Assembly (NCBI RefSeq): GCF_001423295.1
Contig: NZ_LMNG01000034.1
Coordinates: 181,291-245,290, forward strand
DNA length: 64,000 nt
Reading direction: 5' to 3'
Source of the DNA: Methylobacterium sp. Leaf112
GTDB lineage: Bacteria > Pseudomonadota > Alphaproteobacteria > Rhizobiales > Beijerinckiaceae
Of the stretch, positions 45,396 through 54,140 are shown in pieces. The first letter of the stretch is position 1. Each line of letters opens with the position of its first letter. The position numbers and the translations under genes were made by a program. Below the pieces are notes generated by a model. The model worked only from the letters and a program-made list of their open reading frames with translations, was not told where the DNA came from and searched no databases.

Positions 45396-48059
45396 TCAGA
45401 CGGTCCAGGGTGCCGGCCGGTCCGTGTCGATGCCGTACTTGGCGATGGCGTCGGCCACCGTCTGGGCCGGGATCACACCCTCCTCGGCGAGGCTGTGCAG
45501 GGCCGCCACCACGACCCAGTGCCGGTTGACCTCGAAGAAGTCGCGCAGGCGGGCCCGGTAATCCGAACGGCCGAAGCCGTCGGTGCCGAGCACACGGTAG
45601 CGTCCGGGAACCCAGGTGCGGATCTGGTCGGCGAACAGGCGCATGTAGTCGGTGGCGGCGACCACCGGGCCGGTGCGACCCGAGAGGCAGGTCTCGACGT
45701 GCGAGAGGCGCTTGCCCTCCAGGGGGTGGAGCAGGTTCCAGCGCTCCGCCGCCATGGCGTCGCGGCGCAGCTCCGTGAAGCTCGGGCAGCTCCAGATGTC
45801 GGACGCGATCCCGAAATCCTGCTCTAGCAGGTCTGCCGCCGCGATGACCTCGCGCAGGATGGTGCCCGAGCCCAGCAGCTGCACCCGGTGGCCCTTGGTC
45901 TTTTCCGCAGGGCCTTCCTTGAACAGGTACATCCCCTTGATGATGCCGGCCTCCGCGCCCTCGGGCATGCCCGGGTGCTCGTAGTTCTCGTTCATCACGG
46001 TGATGTAGTAGAACACGTCCTCCTGCTCGGCATACATCCGGCGCAGGCCGTCCTGCACGATCACGGCGACTTCGTAGGAGAAGGTCGGGTCGTAGGAGAC
46101 GCAGTTCGGGATGGTCGACGAGATGAGGTGGCTGTGGCCGTCCTCGTGCTGCAGGCCCTCGCCGTTCAGGGTGGTGCGCCCGGCGGTGCCACCGATGAGG
46201 AAGCCGCGCGCGCGCATGTCGCCCGCCGCCCAGGCCAGATCGCCGACCCGCTGGAAGCCGAACATCGAGTAGTAGACGTAGAACGGGATCGTCGGCGCGT
46301 CGGAGTGCGAGTAAGAGGTCGCGGCCGCGATCCAGGACGACATCGCGCCCGGCTCGTTGATGCCCTCTTGGAGCATCTGACCGTTCTTGTCCTCCTTGTA
46401 GTACATCAGTTGGTTGGCATCTTCCGGCCGGTAGAGTTGGCCCACCTGGGAGAAGATGCCGAACTGGCGGAACATGCCCTCCATGCCGAAGGTGCGGCTC
46501 TCGTCGGGCACGATCGGCACGATGCGCTTGCCGATGTTCTTGTCGCGCAGCAGCGTGTTGAGGATACGCACGAACGCCATGGTGGTGGAGATCTCGCGGC
46601 CCGCGGTCTCCTTGAGCTGGGCCGAGAACGCCGAGAGTGGCGGGATCTCCAGGGCATGCGACTTCCGACGCCGCAGGGGGAGGGGACCACCCAGTGCCTC
46701 GCGCCGGGCCATGAGGTAGCGGTGCTCGGGGCTGCCTTCGGGGAACCGGATGAAGGGGATCTCCTTCAGCTGGTCGTCGGTGAGGTCGATCTGGAAGCGG
46801 TCACGGAACTGGCGGAGCACCGCCTCGCCCATCTTCTTCTGCTGGTGGGTGATGTTCTGAGCCTCACCCGACTCGCCCATGCCGTAGCCCTTGACGGTCT
46901 TGGCGAGGATGAGGGTCGGTTGGCCCTTGTGCTTGGAGGCGGCGCTGTAGGCCGCGAACACCTTGCGCGGGTCGTGGCCGCCGCGGGTCAGGCGCCAGAT
47001 GTCGTCGTCGGTCCAGTCGGCCACCAGGGCCGCCGTCTCCGGATACTTGCCGAAGAAGTGCTCGCGCACGTAGGCGCCGCTCTTCGACTTGAAGTCCTGA
47101 TACTGGCCGTCGACGCATTCCTCCATGAGGCGCGCCAGCATGCCGGTGCTGTCCTTCTGGATCAGGGCGTCCCAGCCCGAACCCCACAGCACCTTGATGA
47201 CGTTCCAGCCGGCCCCCCGGAAATCGGCCTCGAGTTCCTGGACGATCTTGCCGTTGCCGCGCACCGGCCCGTCGAGGCGCTGCAGGTTGCAGTTGATGAC
47301 GAAGACGAGGTTGTCGAGTTTTTCACGCGCGGCCAGGGCAATCGCACCCAGGCTCTCGGGCTCGTCCATCTCGCCGTCGCCCATGAAGGCCCAGACCTTG
47401 CGGCCGTCGGTCTTGGCGAGGTCGCGGTGATGCAGGTAGCGCAGGAAGCGGGCCTGGTAGATCGCCATCAGGGGGCCGAGGCCCATGGAGACCGTGGGGA
47501 ACTGCCAGAAATCCGGCATCAGCCAGGGATGCGGATAGGAGGAGAGGCCCTTGCCGCCGACTTCCTGGCGGAACCCGAGGAGCTGCTCCTCGGTCAGGCG
47601 CCCTTCGAGGAAGGCGCGGGCGTAGACGCCGGGCGAGGAATGACCCTGCACGTAGATGAGGTCGCCGCCGTGGTCGGCGTTGGCCCCGCGCCAGAAATGC
47701 ATGAAGCCGGTGTCGTAGAGGGTGGCGGCCGACTGGAAGCTGGCGATATGGCCGCCGAGCTCCGAGGAATCCTTGTTGGCCCGCAGGATGATCGCGATGG
47801 CGTTCCAGCGGATCGCCGAGCGGATGCGGTGCTCGATGGCCCGGTCGCCCGGATGCGGATCCTGGTTCTGGGGCAGAATCGTGTTCAGATACGCAGTGTT
47901 GGCCGAGTACGGGACCGGGGCGCCCTTCTTGCGGGCTCCGTCGATGACTTGCTCGATCAGGTAATGCGCCCGCTCCGGCCCGTCGACGTCGAGGACGCCA
48001 TCGAGTGAGTCGAGCCATTCCTGCGTCTCGACGGGATCGAGGTCGCGGCTACGCTCCAT
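45396..48059 (-). CDS. aceE: Pyruvate dehydrogenase E1, homodimeric type
   Basis: An 887-residue thiamine-diphosphate enzyme decarboxylating pyruvate and acetylating the lipoyl group of E2. The thiamine motif GDGEMDEPESLGAI and the catalytic-domain HGGDLIYVQGHSSPGVYARA are clear. This is the single-chain E1 known from gammaproteobacteria; many Rhizobiales instead use a two-chain PdhA/PdhB. The ATG at 48059 follows GGGAGG at ideal spacing; the extra 31 residues upstream in frame are not E1-like. It heads a minus-strand run aceE-aceF-lpdA, with maeB next. A short palindrome lies upstream at 48134. Confidence 0.97.
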   Translation of the reverse strand: MERSRDLDPVETQEWLDSLDGVLDVDGPERAHYLIEQVIDGARKKGAPVPYSANTAYLNTILPQNQDPHPGDRAIEHRIRSAIRWNAIAIILRANKDSSELGGHIASFQSAATLYDTGFMHFWRGANADHGGDLIYVQGHSSPGVYARAFLEGRLTEEQLLGFRQEVGGKGLSSYPHPWLMPDFWQFPTVSMGLGPLMAIYQARFLRYLHHRDLAKTDGRKVWAFMGDGEMDEPESLGAIALAAREKLDNLVFVINCNLQRLDGPVRGNGKIVQELEADFRGAGWNVIKVLWGSGWDALIQKDSTGMLARLMEECVDGQYQDFKSKSGAYVREHFFGKYPETAALVADWTDDDIWRLTRGGHDPRKVFAAYSAASKHKGQPTLILAKTVKGYGMGESGEAQNITHQQKKMGEAVLRQFRDRFQIDLTDDQLKEIPFIRFPEGSPEHRYLMARREALGGPLPLRRRKSHALEIPPLSAFSAQLKETAGREISTTMAFVRILNTLLRDKNIGKRIVPIVPDESRTFGMEGMFRQFGIFSQVGQLYRPEDANQLMYYKEDKNGQMLQEGINEPGAMSSWIAAATSYSHSDAPTIPFYVYYSMFGFQRVGDLAWAAGDMRARGFLIGGTAGRTTLNGEGLQHEDGHSHLISSTIPNCVSYDPTFSYEVAVIVQDGLRRMYAEQEDVFYYITVMNENYEHPGMPEGAEAGIIKGMYLFKEGPAEKTKGHRVQLLGSGTILREVIAAADLLEQDFGIASDIWSCPSFTELRRDAMAAERWNLLHPLEGKRLSHVETCLSGRTGPVVAATDYMRLFADQIRTWVPGRYRVLGTDGFGRSDYRARLRDFFEVNRHWVVVAALHSLAEEGVIPAQTVADAIAKYGIDTDRPAPWTV

Positions 48060-48399
48060 GGTATCCTCCCTAGTGTTTCTTGAGCGGATCAGACGCGTTT
48101 GCCCGCTCTTTGTCAGTATGATTTTGCAGGAAGTGGACCAAGTCCAGTCCATTTAAATTAAATCACTGAAACAATGACTTGAATGATTTTTGGGTTTTGC
48201 GGCAGTGCGGCATTCCGCACGTATTGTCCGGCCCCTGTCCGAAACTTCGGACAGGGGCGTGCGTCACGCAGAATGGAGGGCGCGCAATCGCGGAGCCGCG
48301 GAATTCGGCTGTTTTGATCGAATCGGGCACATGCGAGCCCAGCCGGAGGTGGGTGCTCCCGAAAGACCGGCGCGTGGTCGGCGCCTCAGCGCCGCATGG
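48060..48399. other. aceE upstream region
   Basis: A 340-bp gene-free interval. Its AT-rich half (48100-48190), including ATTTAAATTAAAT at 48150-48162, is the likely promoter of aceE, with the palindrome at 48134. The rest, toward the receiver gene's 3' end, shows no ORF or structure I trust. Confidence 0.5.
48134..48146. promoter_or_regulatory. Candidate operator before aceE
   Basis: TGGACCAAGTCCA, a perfect 5-bp-arm inverted repeat (TGGAC-CAA-GTCCA) 75 bp before the aceE ATG, next to an AT-rich tract. GntR-family regulators such as PdhR use short palindromes of this kind at pyruvate dehydrogenase operons, though the sequence is not the enterobacterial PdhR box. The regulator is unknown. 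Confidence 0.42.
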
Positions 48400-48771
48400 T
48401 CAGGCGGCGAGGGCCAGGGCCCGGGTCACGGTGGAGCGCAGATCCGCGAGGGAGAAAGGCTTGGTGAGCACATCGGTGACGATGGCGTCGAGGCCGCGCG
48501 CGCGCTCGCGCTGATCGGCGAAGCCCGTCATCAGCAGGATGGTGAGGTTGGGAAAATCGCGCTTGGCCGCCAGTGCCAGGGCGATCCCGTCCATCAGCGG
48601 CATGCGGATGTCCGTGAGCATCAGATCGAAGGCGCCGTCGGCTTCGATGAGACGGTCGAGCCCGTCGCTGCCATCGGTGGCGGTGACCACGGCATGGCCA
48701 TCGATCTCCAGGCCCCGCTTGAGGAATCCCCGGACCGTCTCTTCGTCATCCACGAGCAGGATGCGCGCCAT
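48400..48771 (-). CDS. Single-domain response regulator, CpdR-like
   Basis: A 123-residue stand-alone receiver domain. Acidic pocket D8/D9, phosphoacceptor D54 (MLTDIRMP), T82 and K104 (LTKPFS) are all present. The start MARILLVDDEETVR and the FITGFA-like LLMTGFADQRE match CpdR, which in Caulobacter steers the ClpXP protease and is switched off by phosphorylation through the CckA-ChpT relay. Other single-domain receivers look alike, so the CpdR role is only probable. It has no output domain and no adjacent kinase. Gap of 159 bp to hpt upstream on the same strand. Confidence 0.84.
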   Translation of the reverse strand: MARILLVDDEETVRGFLKRGLEIDGHAVVTATDGSDGLDRLIEADGAFDLMLTDIRMPLMDGIALALAAKRDFPNLTILLMTGFADQRERARGLDAIVTDVLTKPFSLADLRSTVTRALALAA

Positions 48772-48930
48772 CGTTCGTCAGGTTCTCTCGCAAGGGAAGG
48801 GATTTCAGTCACGCAAGCGAGCGGGCGCCCTGTCAAGGGACAGAGCGCCACACGGATGCGCCTGCGGACTTTTTTTCGTGCCGGGACCGTAGTCTTCGCC
48901 GGGTGGTCCGCTCCGGCGACCGTCCCTCGA

Positions 48931-49500
48931 TCAGGTGCCGCCGAACAGGTCCGCTTCGGGGCTGTCGTAATCCACGAGGCCGACGAAGGGCAATTGCCGG
49001 TAGGCGTGCGCCACGTCCATGCCGTAGCCGACCACGAAGACGTCGGGGCAGGTGAAACCGACGAAGTCGGCGTCGATGGTGACGGCGCGCTTGCCCGGCT
49101 TCTCGAGGAGCACGGCCGTGAGCACCCGCTTGGCCCCGCGCGCCATCAGCAGATCCTTGGCGAACACGATGGTCCGGCCGGATTCGAGGATGTCGTCGAT
49201 GAGCAGCACGTCGCGCCCGCGCACCTCGCTCTCGACGTCGCGCAGGATCTCGACCTGTCCCGACGAGACCGTGGCGGTGCGGTAGCTCGACAGATGGACG
49301 AACTCCGCCTGCGGCTCCAGACCGGCCCGGTGCAGGGCGCGCAGGAGATCGGCGGCGAACATGAAGCTGCCCTTGAGCACCGCCACCACCAGGAGGTTCT
49401 GGGGCTTGGCCGCCGCGATGGCGGCGGCGAGTTCCTCGGTGCGCCGGGCGATGGCGGCTTCGTCGAACAGGACGCGGACGCGTCGGGAAGGAGTCGTCAT
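48931..49500 (-). CDS. hpt: Hypoxanthine phosphoribosyltransferase
   Basis: A 189-residue purine-salvage enzyme converting hypoxanthine (and guanine) with PRPP to nucleotides. The PRPP-binding motif is VLLIDDILESGRT, with flexible-loop SSYRTATVSSGQV and the purine-site VGFTCPDVFVVGYGMD. The ATG at 49500 follows GAGGTG; a GTG two codons earlier lies inside that ribosome site and is unlikely. It starts 12 bp after the zinc-ribbon gene's stop, so the two are almost certainly co-transcribed, as in other Methylobacterium-like chromosomes. Confidence 0.95.
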   Translation of the reverse strand: MTTPSRRVRVLFDEAAIARRTEELAAAIAAAKPQNLLVVAVLKGSFMFAADLLRALHRAGLEPQAEFVHLSSYRTATVSSGQVEILRDVESEVRGRDVLLIDDILESGRTIVFAKDLLMARGAKRVLTAVLLEKPGKRAVTIDADFVGFTCPDVFVVGYGMDVAHAYRQLPFVGLVDYDSPEADLFGGT

Positions 49501-49512
49501 GGACACCTCATA

Positions 49513-50349
49513 TCACGGGTGGCCGCGGGTGCCATCGGTTTTGGCGACCGCGTCGGCCCGTTGCACCGAAGGGGCTTGCGAGAAACGCACGTGGATCGCG
49601 CGCGCCTCGGCGGGCGGCGCCGACAGGCTGGCCCGGAACCGCGCGGTCTCGCGGTTCTCGAGGCTGCGGCGCGGCGGGACCACGCTCCAGCGATACAGGG
49701 GCTGGTCGCGCCCGTCCCGCACCTCGATCTCGATGGGGGGGACCGCCGCGCCGTCCGCCGCCACCCCGACCACGTCGCCCTCGACCACGAGCTGGGCGCC
49801 GTCGCCTTGCGTCTGAAAAGCGACCACGTCGCGCAGGTCGAGGCCGCGGAGATTCACCGGCAGGCCGATGCGGGCGTAGAGCCCGGCGGTCTGGGGCATC
49901 GCCCGCACCACGGTCGTGCGTCCGAGAACCGCGAGGCCGAGCCCGGCCACCACGGACAGGCCGATGGCGGCGGTGGGCGAGAAGCGTGGCCGCCCGACGG
50001 ACTTGACCGGGGCCTTCGGTCTCGGGCGAGCGCGTGGCTCGGAGGGGAGCGCCTCCGCCGTGGCCGATGCGGGCCCGGAATCGGATGCCCCTGTCTCTTC
50101 CGCCATCGCCGCCTCCCAGGCGTCGAGGGAGGCCTGGGCCTCGGCCCGCGCCTTGGCGTCCTCCGGGCCGGCCTGGACCGCCTCCATCATGGCGGCCGTC
50201 ATCTCGGCCTCGAGGGCGGCCGCGACATCGTCCGGGGAGATGAACCAGGTCTCGCGGCAGGCCGCGCAACGCACGGAGCGTCCCTCCGCGCCGACGCGAT
50301 CGGTGTCGATCACATATTCGCTTGCGCAGGATGGGCAGACGATCAGCAT
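49513..50349 (-). CDS. Zinc-ribbon (MJ0042 type) single-pass membrane protein
   Basis: A 278-residue protein. The N-terminus is a zinc ribbon with two CxxC pairs (VCPSCASEY and VRCAACRETW). An acidic, Ala-rich stretch to about 120, one membrane helix (AAIGLSVVAGLGLAVLG) and a C-terminal DUF3426-like beta domain (LRDVVAFQTQGDGAQLVVEG) follow. The function is unknown; topology predicts a cytoplasmic ribbon and a periplasmic beta domain. It is divergent from ftsEX across 196 bp, a conserved-looking arrangement that hints at an envelope or division role, and is followed by hpt after 12 bp. Confidence 0.85.
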   Translation of the reverse strand: MLIVCPSCASEYVIDTDRVGAEGRSVRCAACRETWFISPDDVAAALEAEMTAAMMEAVQAGPEDAKARAEAQASLDAWEAAMAEETGASDSGPASATAEALPSEPRARPRPKAPVKSVGRPRFSPTAAIGLSVVAGLGLAVLGRTTVVRAMPQTAGLYARIGLPVNLRGLDLRDVVAFQTQGDGAQLVVEGDVVGVAADGAAVPPIEIEVRDGRDQPLYRWSVVPPRRSLENRETARFRASLSAPPAEARAIHVRFSQAPSVQRADAVAKTDGTRGHP

Positions 50350-50545
50350 GGCGAATCGGCGCCTCGGGGTCTCGATCGGCAGTTGCCGGCTCGGTCAAAA
50401 AGACTCACACGGTTCTGCGCGAACGCGGTTAACCATCCGTGAAGCGGTGGCGCCGGACGCGTGCGCCGCGTTCCCGAGGGGATGCGCGACCGCAATCGGG
50501 CAAGCGTGATGAGGCAAGAGCGCGTGATGGGGCAAGAGTGATGGG

Positions 50546-51265
50546 GTGCGCGTGGCGGATCGGGTGAACACGGGCAGCCTGCTGTCCGGGGCGGAAGAGC
50601 CGGTGGTCCAGTTCGAGAATGTCGGGATGCGCTACGGCCTCGGTCCGGAGGTGCTCAGCGACGTGAGCTTCCAGATCGCGCCGCGCTCGTTCCAGTTCCT
50701 CACGGGGCCGTCGGGGGCGGGCAAGACCACGCTCCTGCGCCTCATCCTCCTGTCGGTGCGCCCGACGCGGGGACTGGTCTCGGTGTTCGGCGAGGAGGTC
50801 AGCGGCATCTCCAGCGAGGCGCTGACGGGCCTGCGCCGGCGCATGGGCGTGGTGTTCCAGGATTTCCGCCTCCTCGACCATCTCACCACCTACGAGAACG
50901 TCGCGCTCCCCCTGCGCGTCCAGGGCCGGGCCGAGACGAGCTACCGGGCCGAGGTGGTCGAATTGCTGCGCTGGGTCGGCCTCGGCGAGCGCATGCACGT
51001 GTTGCCGCCGCTCCTGTCGGGCGGCGAGAAGCAGCGCGCCGCCATCGCGCGCGCCCTCATCGCGCGACCCGAACTGCTCCTCGCCGACGAGCCCACGGGC
51101 AACGTCGATCCGGGGCTGGGACGGCGCCTCTTGCGCCTGTTCATCGAGCTCAACCGCCTCGGGACCTCCGTGCTCATCGCCACCCACGATTTCGCCCTGA
51201 TGGATCTCGTCGATGCCCGCCGGCTGGTGCTCGGCGACGGCCGCCTCGCCGTGGAGCGTCCATGA
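50546..51265 (+). CDS. ftsE: Cell division ATP-binding protein FtsE
   Basis: A 239-residue ABC ATPase that, with FtsX, activates peptidoglycan hydrolases at the septum. Walker A GPSGAGKT (54-61), signature LSGGEKQR, Walker B LLLADEPTGN and the switch His (IATHDFAL) are intact. The start is a GTG, either at 50546 or two codons on; an ATG at 50541 is in another frame. The overlapping ATGA with ftsX ensures stoichiometric translation. The FtsE-type MRYGLGPEVL N-terminus follows a 20-residue lead. Confidence 0.95.
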   Translation: MRVADRVNTGSLLSGAEEPVVQFENVGMRYGLGPEVLSDVSFQIAPRSFQFLTGPSGAGKTTLLRLILLSVRPTRGLVSVFGEEVSGISSEALTGLRRRMGVVFQDFRLLDHLTTYENVALPLRVQGRAETSYRAEVVELLRWVGLGERMHVLPPLLSGGEKQRAAIARALIARPELLLADEPTGNVDPGLGRRLLRLFIELNRLGTSVLIATHDFALMDLVDARRLVLGDGRLAVERP

Positions 51266-52242
51266 GCCGATCCGTCGCCCCCGCCGCCAGCCGACCCGTT
51301 TCCCCGCCGCGCACGGCGTCGCCTCCGCCGAGCCCGCTGCCCGCGACCCTGCGGCGCAACGCCCCCCTGGTCCCGACGGATTCCTCGGCGAGCCGGGCGC
51401 TCGCCGCCGTCATCGCCATCCTCACCTTCCTCGCCGCCCTGTGCGCGGGGGCCGCCGAGATCGTGGCCTCCAGCGCCGACCAGTGGCAGGGCGCGGTCGC
51501 CCAGGAAGTGACGATCCAGGTCCGCCCGAGCCCCGGGCGCGACCTCGACGCCGACGTCGCCCGGGCGGAAAGCCTGGCCAAGGCAACGCCCGGCATCGCC
51601 GCCGCCCGGGTGTTCTCGAAGGCCGAGGCCGAGCGGCTGCTCGAGCCCTGGCTCGGCAGCGGCCTCGATCTGTCCGACCTGCCGGTGCCGCGCCTCGTCA
51701 CCCTGCGCCTCGCCGAATCCGCCCGGCCCGACCTGAAGCCCCTGCGCGCGTCGCTCGCGGAGGCGCTCCCCGGCGTCGCGAGCCTCGACGATCACGCCCT
51801 GTGGCTGCGCCGGCTCTCGACCATGGCCAACACCTTCGTGGGCGTCGGCGTCGGCCTCGTCGCCCTCGTCCTCGTCGCCACGGGCCTCGCGGTGGTCTTC
51901 GCCACCCGGGGTGCCATGGCGGGCAATCGCGAGGTGGTGGAAGTGCTGCACTTCGTCGGCGCCGACGACGATTTCATCGCCCGCGCGTTTCAGCGGCGGT
52001 TCTTCCGCCTCGGCCTGCGCGGCGGCATCATCGGCTCCGTGGCGGCCCTGATCGCCTTCGCGATCGCCGGCTTCGCCGCCGGCGCCTGGCGCTCCGGACC
52101 GGCCGGCGAGGAGATCGAGGCCCTGTTCGGCGCCTTCCACATTGGCTGGCGCGGCTATGCCAGCGTGCTCCTGATCGGTGTGATCGCCTCCGTGGTCACC
52201 GGCATCGTCTCGCGCCTCACCGTGCGGCGCTTCCTGGCCTGA
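51262..52242 (+). CDS. ftsX: Cell division permease-like protein FtsX
   Basis: A 326-residue inner-membrane partner of FtsE with four helices: one after the Pro/Ser-rich cytoplasmic N-terminus (ALAAVIAILTFLAALCAG), a large periplasmic domain (about 75-185), then three more. The typical NREVVEVLHFVGADDDFIARAF segment follows the second helix. It couples ATP binding in the cytoplasm to murein hydrolase activation outside. It overlaps ftsE by four bases, and the DUF218 gene follows after 106 bp. Confidence 0.94.
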   Translation: MSRSVAPAASRPVSPPRTASPPPSPLPATLRRNAPLVPTDSSASRALAAVIAILTFLAALCAGAAEIVASSADQWQGAVAQEVTIQVRPSPGRDLDADVARAESLAKATPGIAAARVFSKAEAERLLEPWLGSGLDLSDLPVPRLVTLRLAESARPDLKPLRASLAEALPGVASLDDHALWLRRLSTMANTFVGVGVGLVALVLVATGLAVVFATRGAMAGNREVVEVLHFVGADDDFIARAFQRRFFRLGLRGGIIGSVAALIAFAIAGFAAGAWRSGPAGEEIEALFGAFHIGWRGYASVLLIGVIASVVTGIVSRLTVRRFLA

Positions 52243-52348
52243 CCATGTCCGGGGCGCACCTCACGGGATCGCGTTAACCCTCCGTGAACCTTTCCGGGAG
52301 GAGATACTTGCCTCGTCACGGCCTCAATCGGGGCTATCTTCACGGAGA

Positions 52349-53140
52349 ATGACGACGCGGATGTCAGGCAGCCACACCACGAGGCCCTCCGAGGCTTTCG
52401 GCTGGGCCTGGACCGATGCACCCCGGCGTGCGGAGCCCGCCCTTCGCCTATCGGTGCGATCCCCCGGGCGCACGATGAAGGCGGTCCTGGGGCTCGCCGG
52501 TCTCGGCGGAGCGGTCCTGTTCGGTGGTTTCCTCACCTTCGTCGCCTGCGTCGAGCGCGACCAGCGTGCGCCGGAAGGCCGGGCCGACGGCATCGTGGCC
52601 CTGACGGGAGGCGCCCAGCGCATCGGCGATGCCATCGATCTCCTGGCCAACGGTTACGGTCGGCGCCTGCTCATCACCGGCGTCAACGAGCGCACCAGCC
52701 GCGACGAGATCGCCCGCCTCAATCCCAATCAGCGCCACTGGATCGATTGCTGCGTCGATCTCGACTACCGGGCGCGCAACACCATCGGCAACGCCATCGA
52801 GACCCGGCGCTGGATGCGCCTGCACCGCTTCAGCACCGTGGCGGTGGTGACGTCGAACTACCACATGCCCCGCACCCTGGTGGAGCTCGATCATGCCCTG
52901 CCGGGCATCGACCGCGTGGTGCCGTATCCGGTCGTGACCGAGGGGTTCGATGCCGGTCGCTGGTGGCAGCAACCGTCCGCGGCCCGGCTCCTCGCCTCCG
53001 AATACCTGAAGTTCCTGGTGGCCTGGGTCCGCACTCGCTTCGAGGACGACCCCGAGCGGTCCCGCGCGGCGATCCTCATCGGGCGCGGCAAACCGATCAA
53101 GGTCGTGGCCGAACCGCTTCTCCTGCGCGGCCAGCACTGA
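52349..53140 (+). CDS. YdcF/SanA-like DUF218 protein
   Basis: A 263-residue protein with one N-terminal membrane helix (VLGLAGLGGAVLFGGFLTFV) and a DUF218 Rossmann-like domain: GIVALTGGAQRIGDAIDLLA, RRLLITGVNE, TIGNAIETRRWM and VTSNYHMPRTL. Homologues (YdcF, SanA) affect envelope barrier function, but the chemistry is unknown. The ATG at 52349 is in frame though GGAG is too close to it; the Met 42 residues later (52475) is an alternative that starts just before the helix. It follows ftsX and may be co-transcribed, matching an envelope role. Confidence 0.84.
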   Translation: MTTRMSGSHTTRPSEAFGWAWTDAPRRAEPALRLSVRSPGRTMKAVLGLAGLGGAVLFGGFLTFVACVERDQRAPEGRADGIVALTGGAQRIGDAIDLLANGYGRRLLITGVNERTSRDEIARLNPNQRHWIDCCVDLDYRARNTIGNAIETRRWMRLHRFSTVAVVTSNYHMPRTLVELDHALPGIDRVVPYPVVTEGFDAGRWWQQPSAARLLASEYLKFLVAWVRTRFEDDPERSRAAILIGRGKPIKVVAEPLLLRGQH

Positions 53141-53203
53141 ATCGTCCGGGGCCCCTGGGCAATCGGTTCGTCCCGCGGCCCCGCCAGAGCGTGGCGCGTC
53201 GGC

Positions 53204-53542
53204 TCACACGCCTTTGCAGCGGCTCTTGATCAGCCCCGAGAACTCCTTCTCGGAGCCCACCACCTGGGCCAGCCGCTCGCTGCGCTCGGCCCCGGACAGG
53301 CAGCGGCCGTAGACGCCGGCCACCCGGCGCATGGTCTCGACGTGGCGACGCCAGATTCGGCACAGTTCGGCCTCGTCGCTGCCCGTCTGTTCGAGCTGGT
53401 CGATGGCTTGGCGCTGCATCGAACTCGCCACGAGGACGTCGCGCGCGCAGGCGGTGTCCGTCGGACCGGCCGCGGCCGGGACGCCCAGGGCCAGGAGACA
53501 GCCAGCGGCGGCGGCCGACCGGAATCGCGAAAGGAACGGCAT
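53204..53542 (-). CDS. Small exported four-cysteine protein after ptsN
   Basis: A 112-residue protein starting at the ATG 5 bp after the ptsN stop. A Sec signal (MPFLSRFRSAAAAGCLLALG, cleavage near AAAG) precedes a mature helical domain with four cysteines (TACARD, ELCRIW, GRCLSG, SRCKGV), likely two disulfides in the periplasm. I do not recognise the family. The close spacing suggests coupling with ptsN, though PtsN is cytoplasmic. The plus-strand neighbour ends 63 bp away. Confidence 0.72.
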   Translation of the reverse strand: MPFLSRFRSAAAAGCLLALGVPAAAGPTDTACARDVLVASSMQRQAIDQLEQTGSDEAELCRIWRRHVETMRRVAGVYGRCLSGAERSERLAQVVGSEKEFSGLIKSRCKGV

Positions 53543-53547
53543 CGGGA

Positions 53548-54015
53548 TCACGCCGCCTGGGACGCCGACGTGTGGGTCAGGAGGGCATAGAGGGCGCTGG
53601 CGTCGCGGGCGGCGCGGATGCGCTCGAGGATGCCGGGTTCGCGCAGGAGCCGGGCCACCTGGGCCAGGGCCTTGAGGTGATCGGCGCCCGCTCCCTCGGG
53701 GGCGAGGAGCAGGAAGGCGATGTCCACGGGCTGGCCGTCCAGGGAATCGAAATCCACCGGCCGCTCCAGGCGGGCCACGAGGCCGAACAGGCGGTCCAGG
53801 CCCGGCAGCTTGCCGTGCGGGATCGCCACCCCGTCGCCGATGCCCGTCGAGCCGAGTCGTTCCCGCTGCAGCAGGGTCTCGAACACCTCGCGCTCGTCCA
53901 AAGCCGGCAGGTGCCGCACGGCGTGGGCGCTCAACTCCTGCAGGATCTGCTTCTTGGCGCGGGCGCGCAGCGAAGGCACCACGGAATCCGGATTGAGGAA
54001 TTCCAGCACTGGCAT
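53548..54015 (-). CDS. ptsN: PTS IIA-Ntr regulatory phosphocarrier
   Basis: A 155-residue EIIA-Ntr protein, the end of the PtsP-PtsO-PtsN nitrogen-phosphotransfer chain that controls potassium transport, stringent response and nitrogen metabolism through its phosphorylation state. The phosphorylated His is H67 in GVAIPHGKL. The PVDFDSLDGQPVDIAFLLLA core and HLKALAQVARLL helix are family-typical. It is 125 bp after hpf on the same strand; rpoN, often upstream of this pair, is not in the window. A hairpin just before the start holds its ribosome site in the loop. Confidence 0.95.
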   Translation of the reverse strand: MPVLEFLNPDSVVPSLRARAKKQILQELSAHAVRHLPALDEREVFETLLQRERLGSTGIGDGVAIPHGKLPGLDRLFGLVARLERPVDFDSLDGQPVDIAFLLLAPEGAGADHLKALAQVARLLREPGILERIRAARDASALYALLTHTSASQAA

Positions 54016-54020
54016 GAAGG

Positions 54021-54040
54021 ACCGCCGCCCCTTCGGCGGT
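54021..54040 (-). promoter_or_regulatory. Hairpin presenting the ptsN Shine-Dalgarno in its loop
   Basis: On the minus-strand transcript the stem ACCGCCG / CGGCGGT (54040-54034 and 54027-54021) encloses loop AAGGGG, the only good Shine-Dalgarno upstream of the ptsN ATG and 12 nt from it. Loop presentation could make ribosome access depend on folding or a bound factor. Confidence 0.45.
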
Positions 54041-54140
54041 GACCGGAACGGCCACCGCGGAGTAAAAGGTCGGACCGCGCACGGTCCAAGATCACCTAAG
54101 GATCAATCGCTGGGTTCCGATGTCAGTTCCGGTCAGGCGC

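Noticed and set aside
48190..48514. Possible small plus-strand gene between aceE and the receiver gene.
   Set aside because: It lacks a ribosome site and overlaps the receiver gene in reverse; the protein has no plausible fold.
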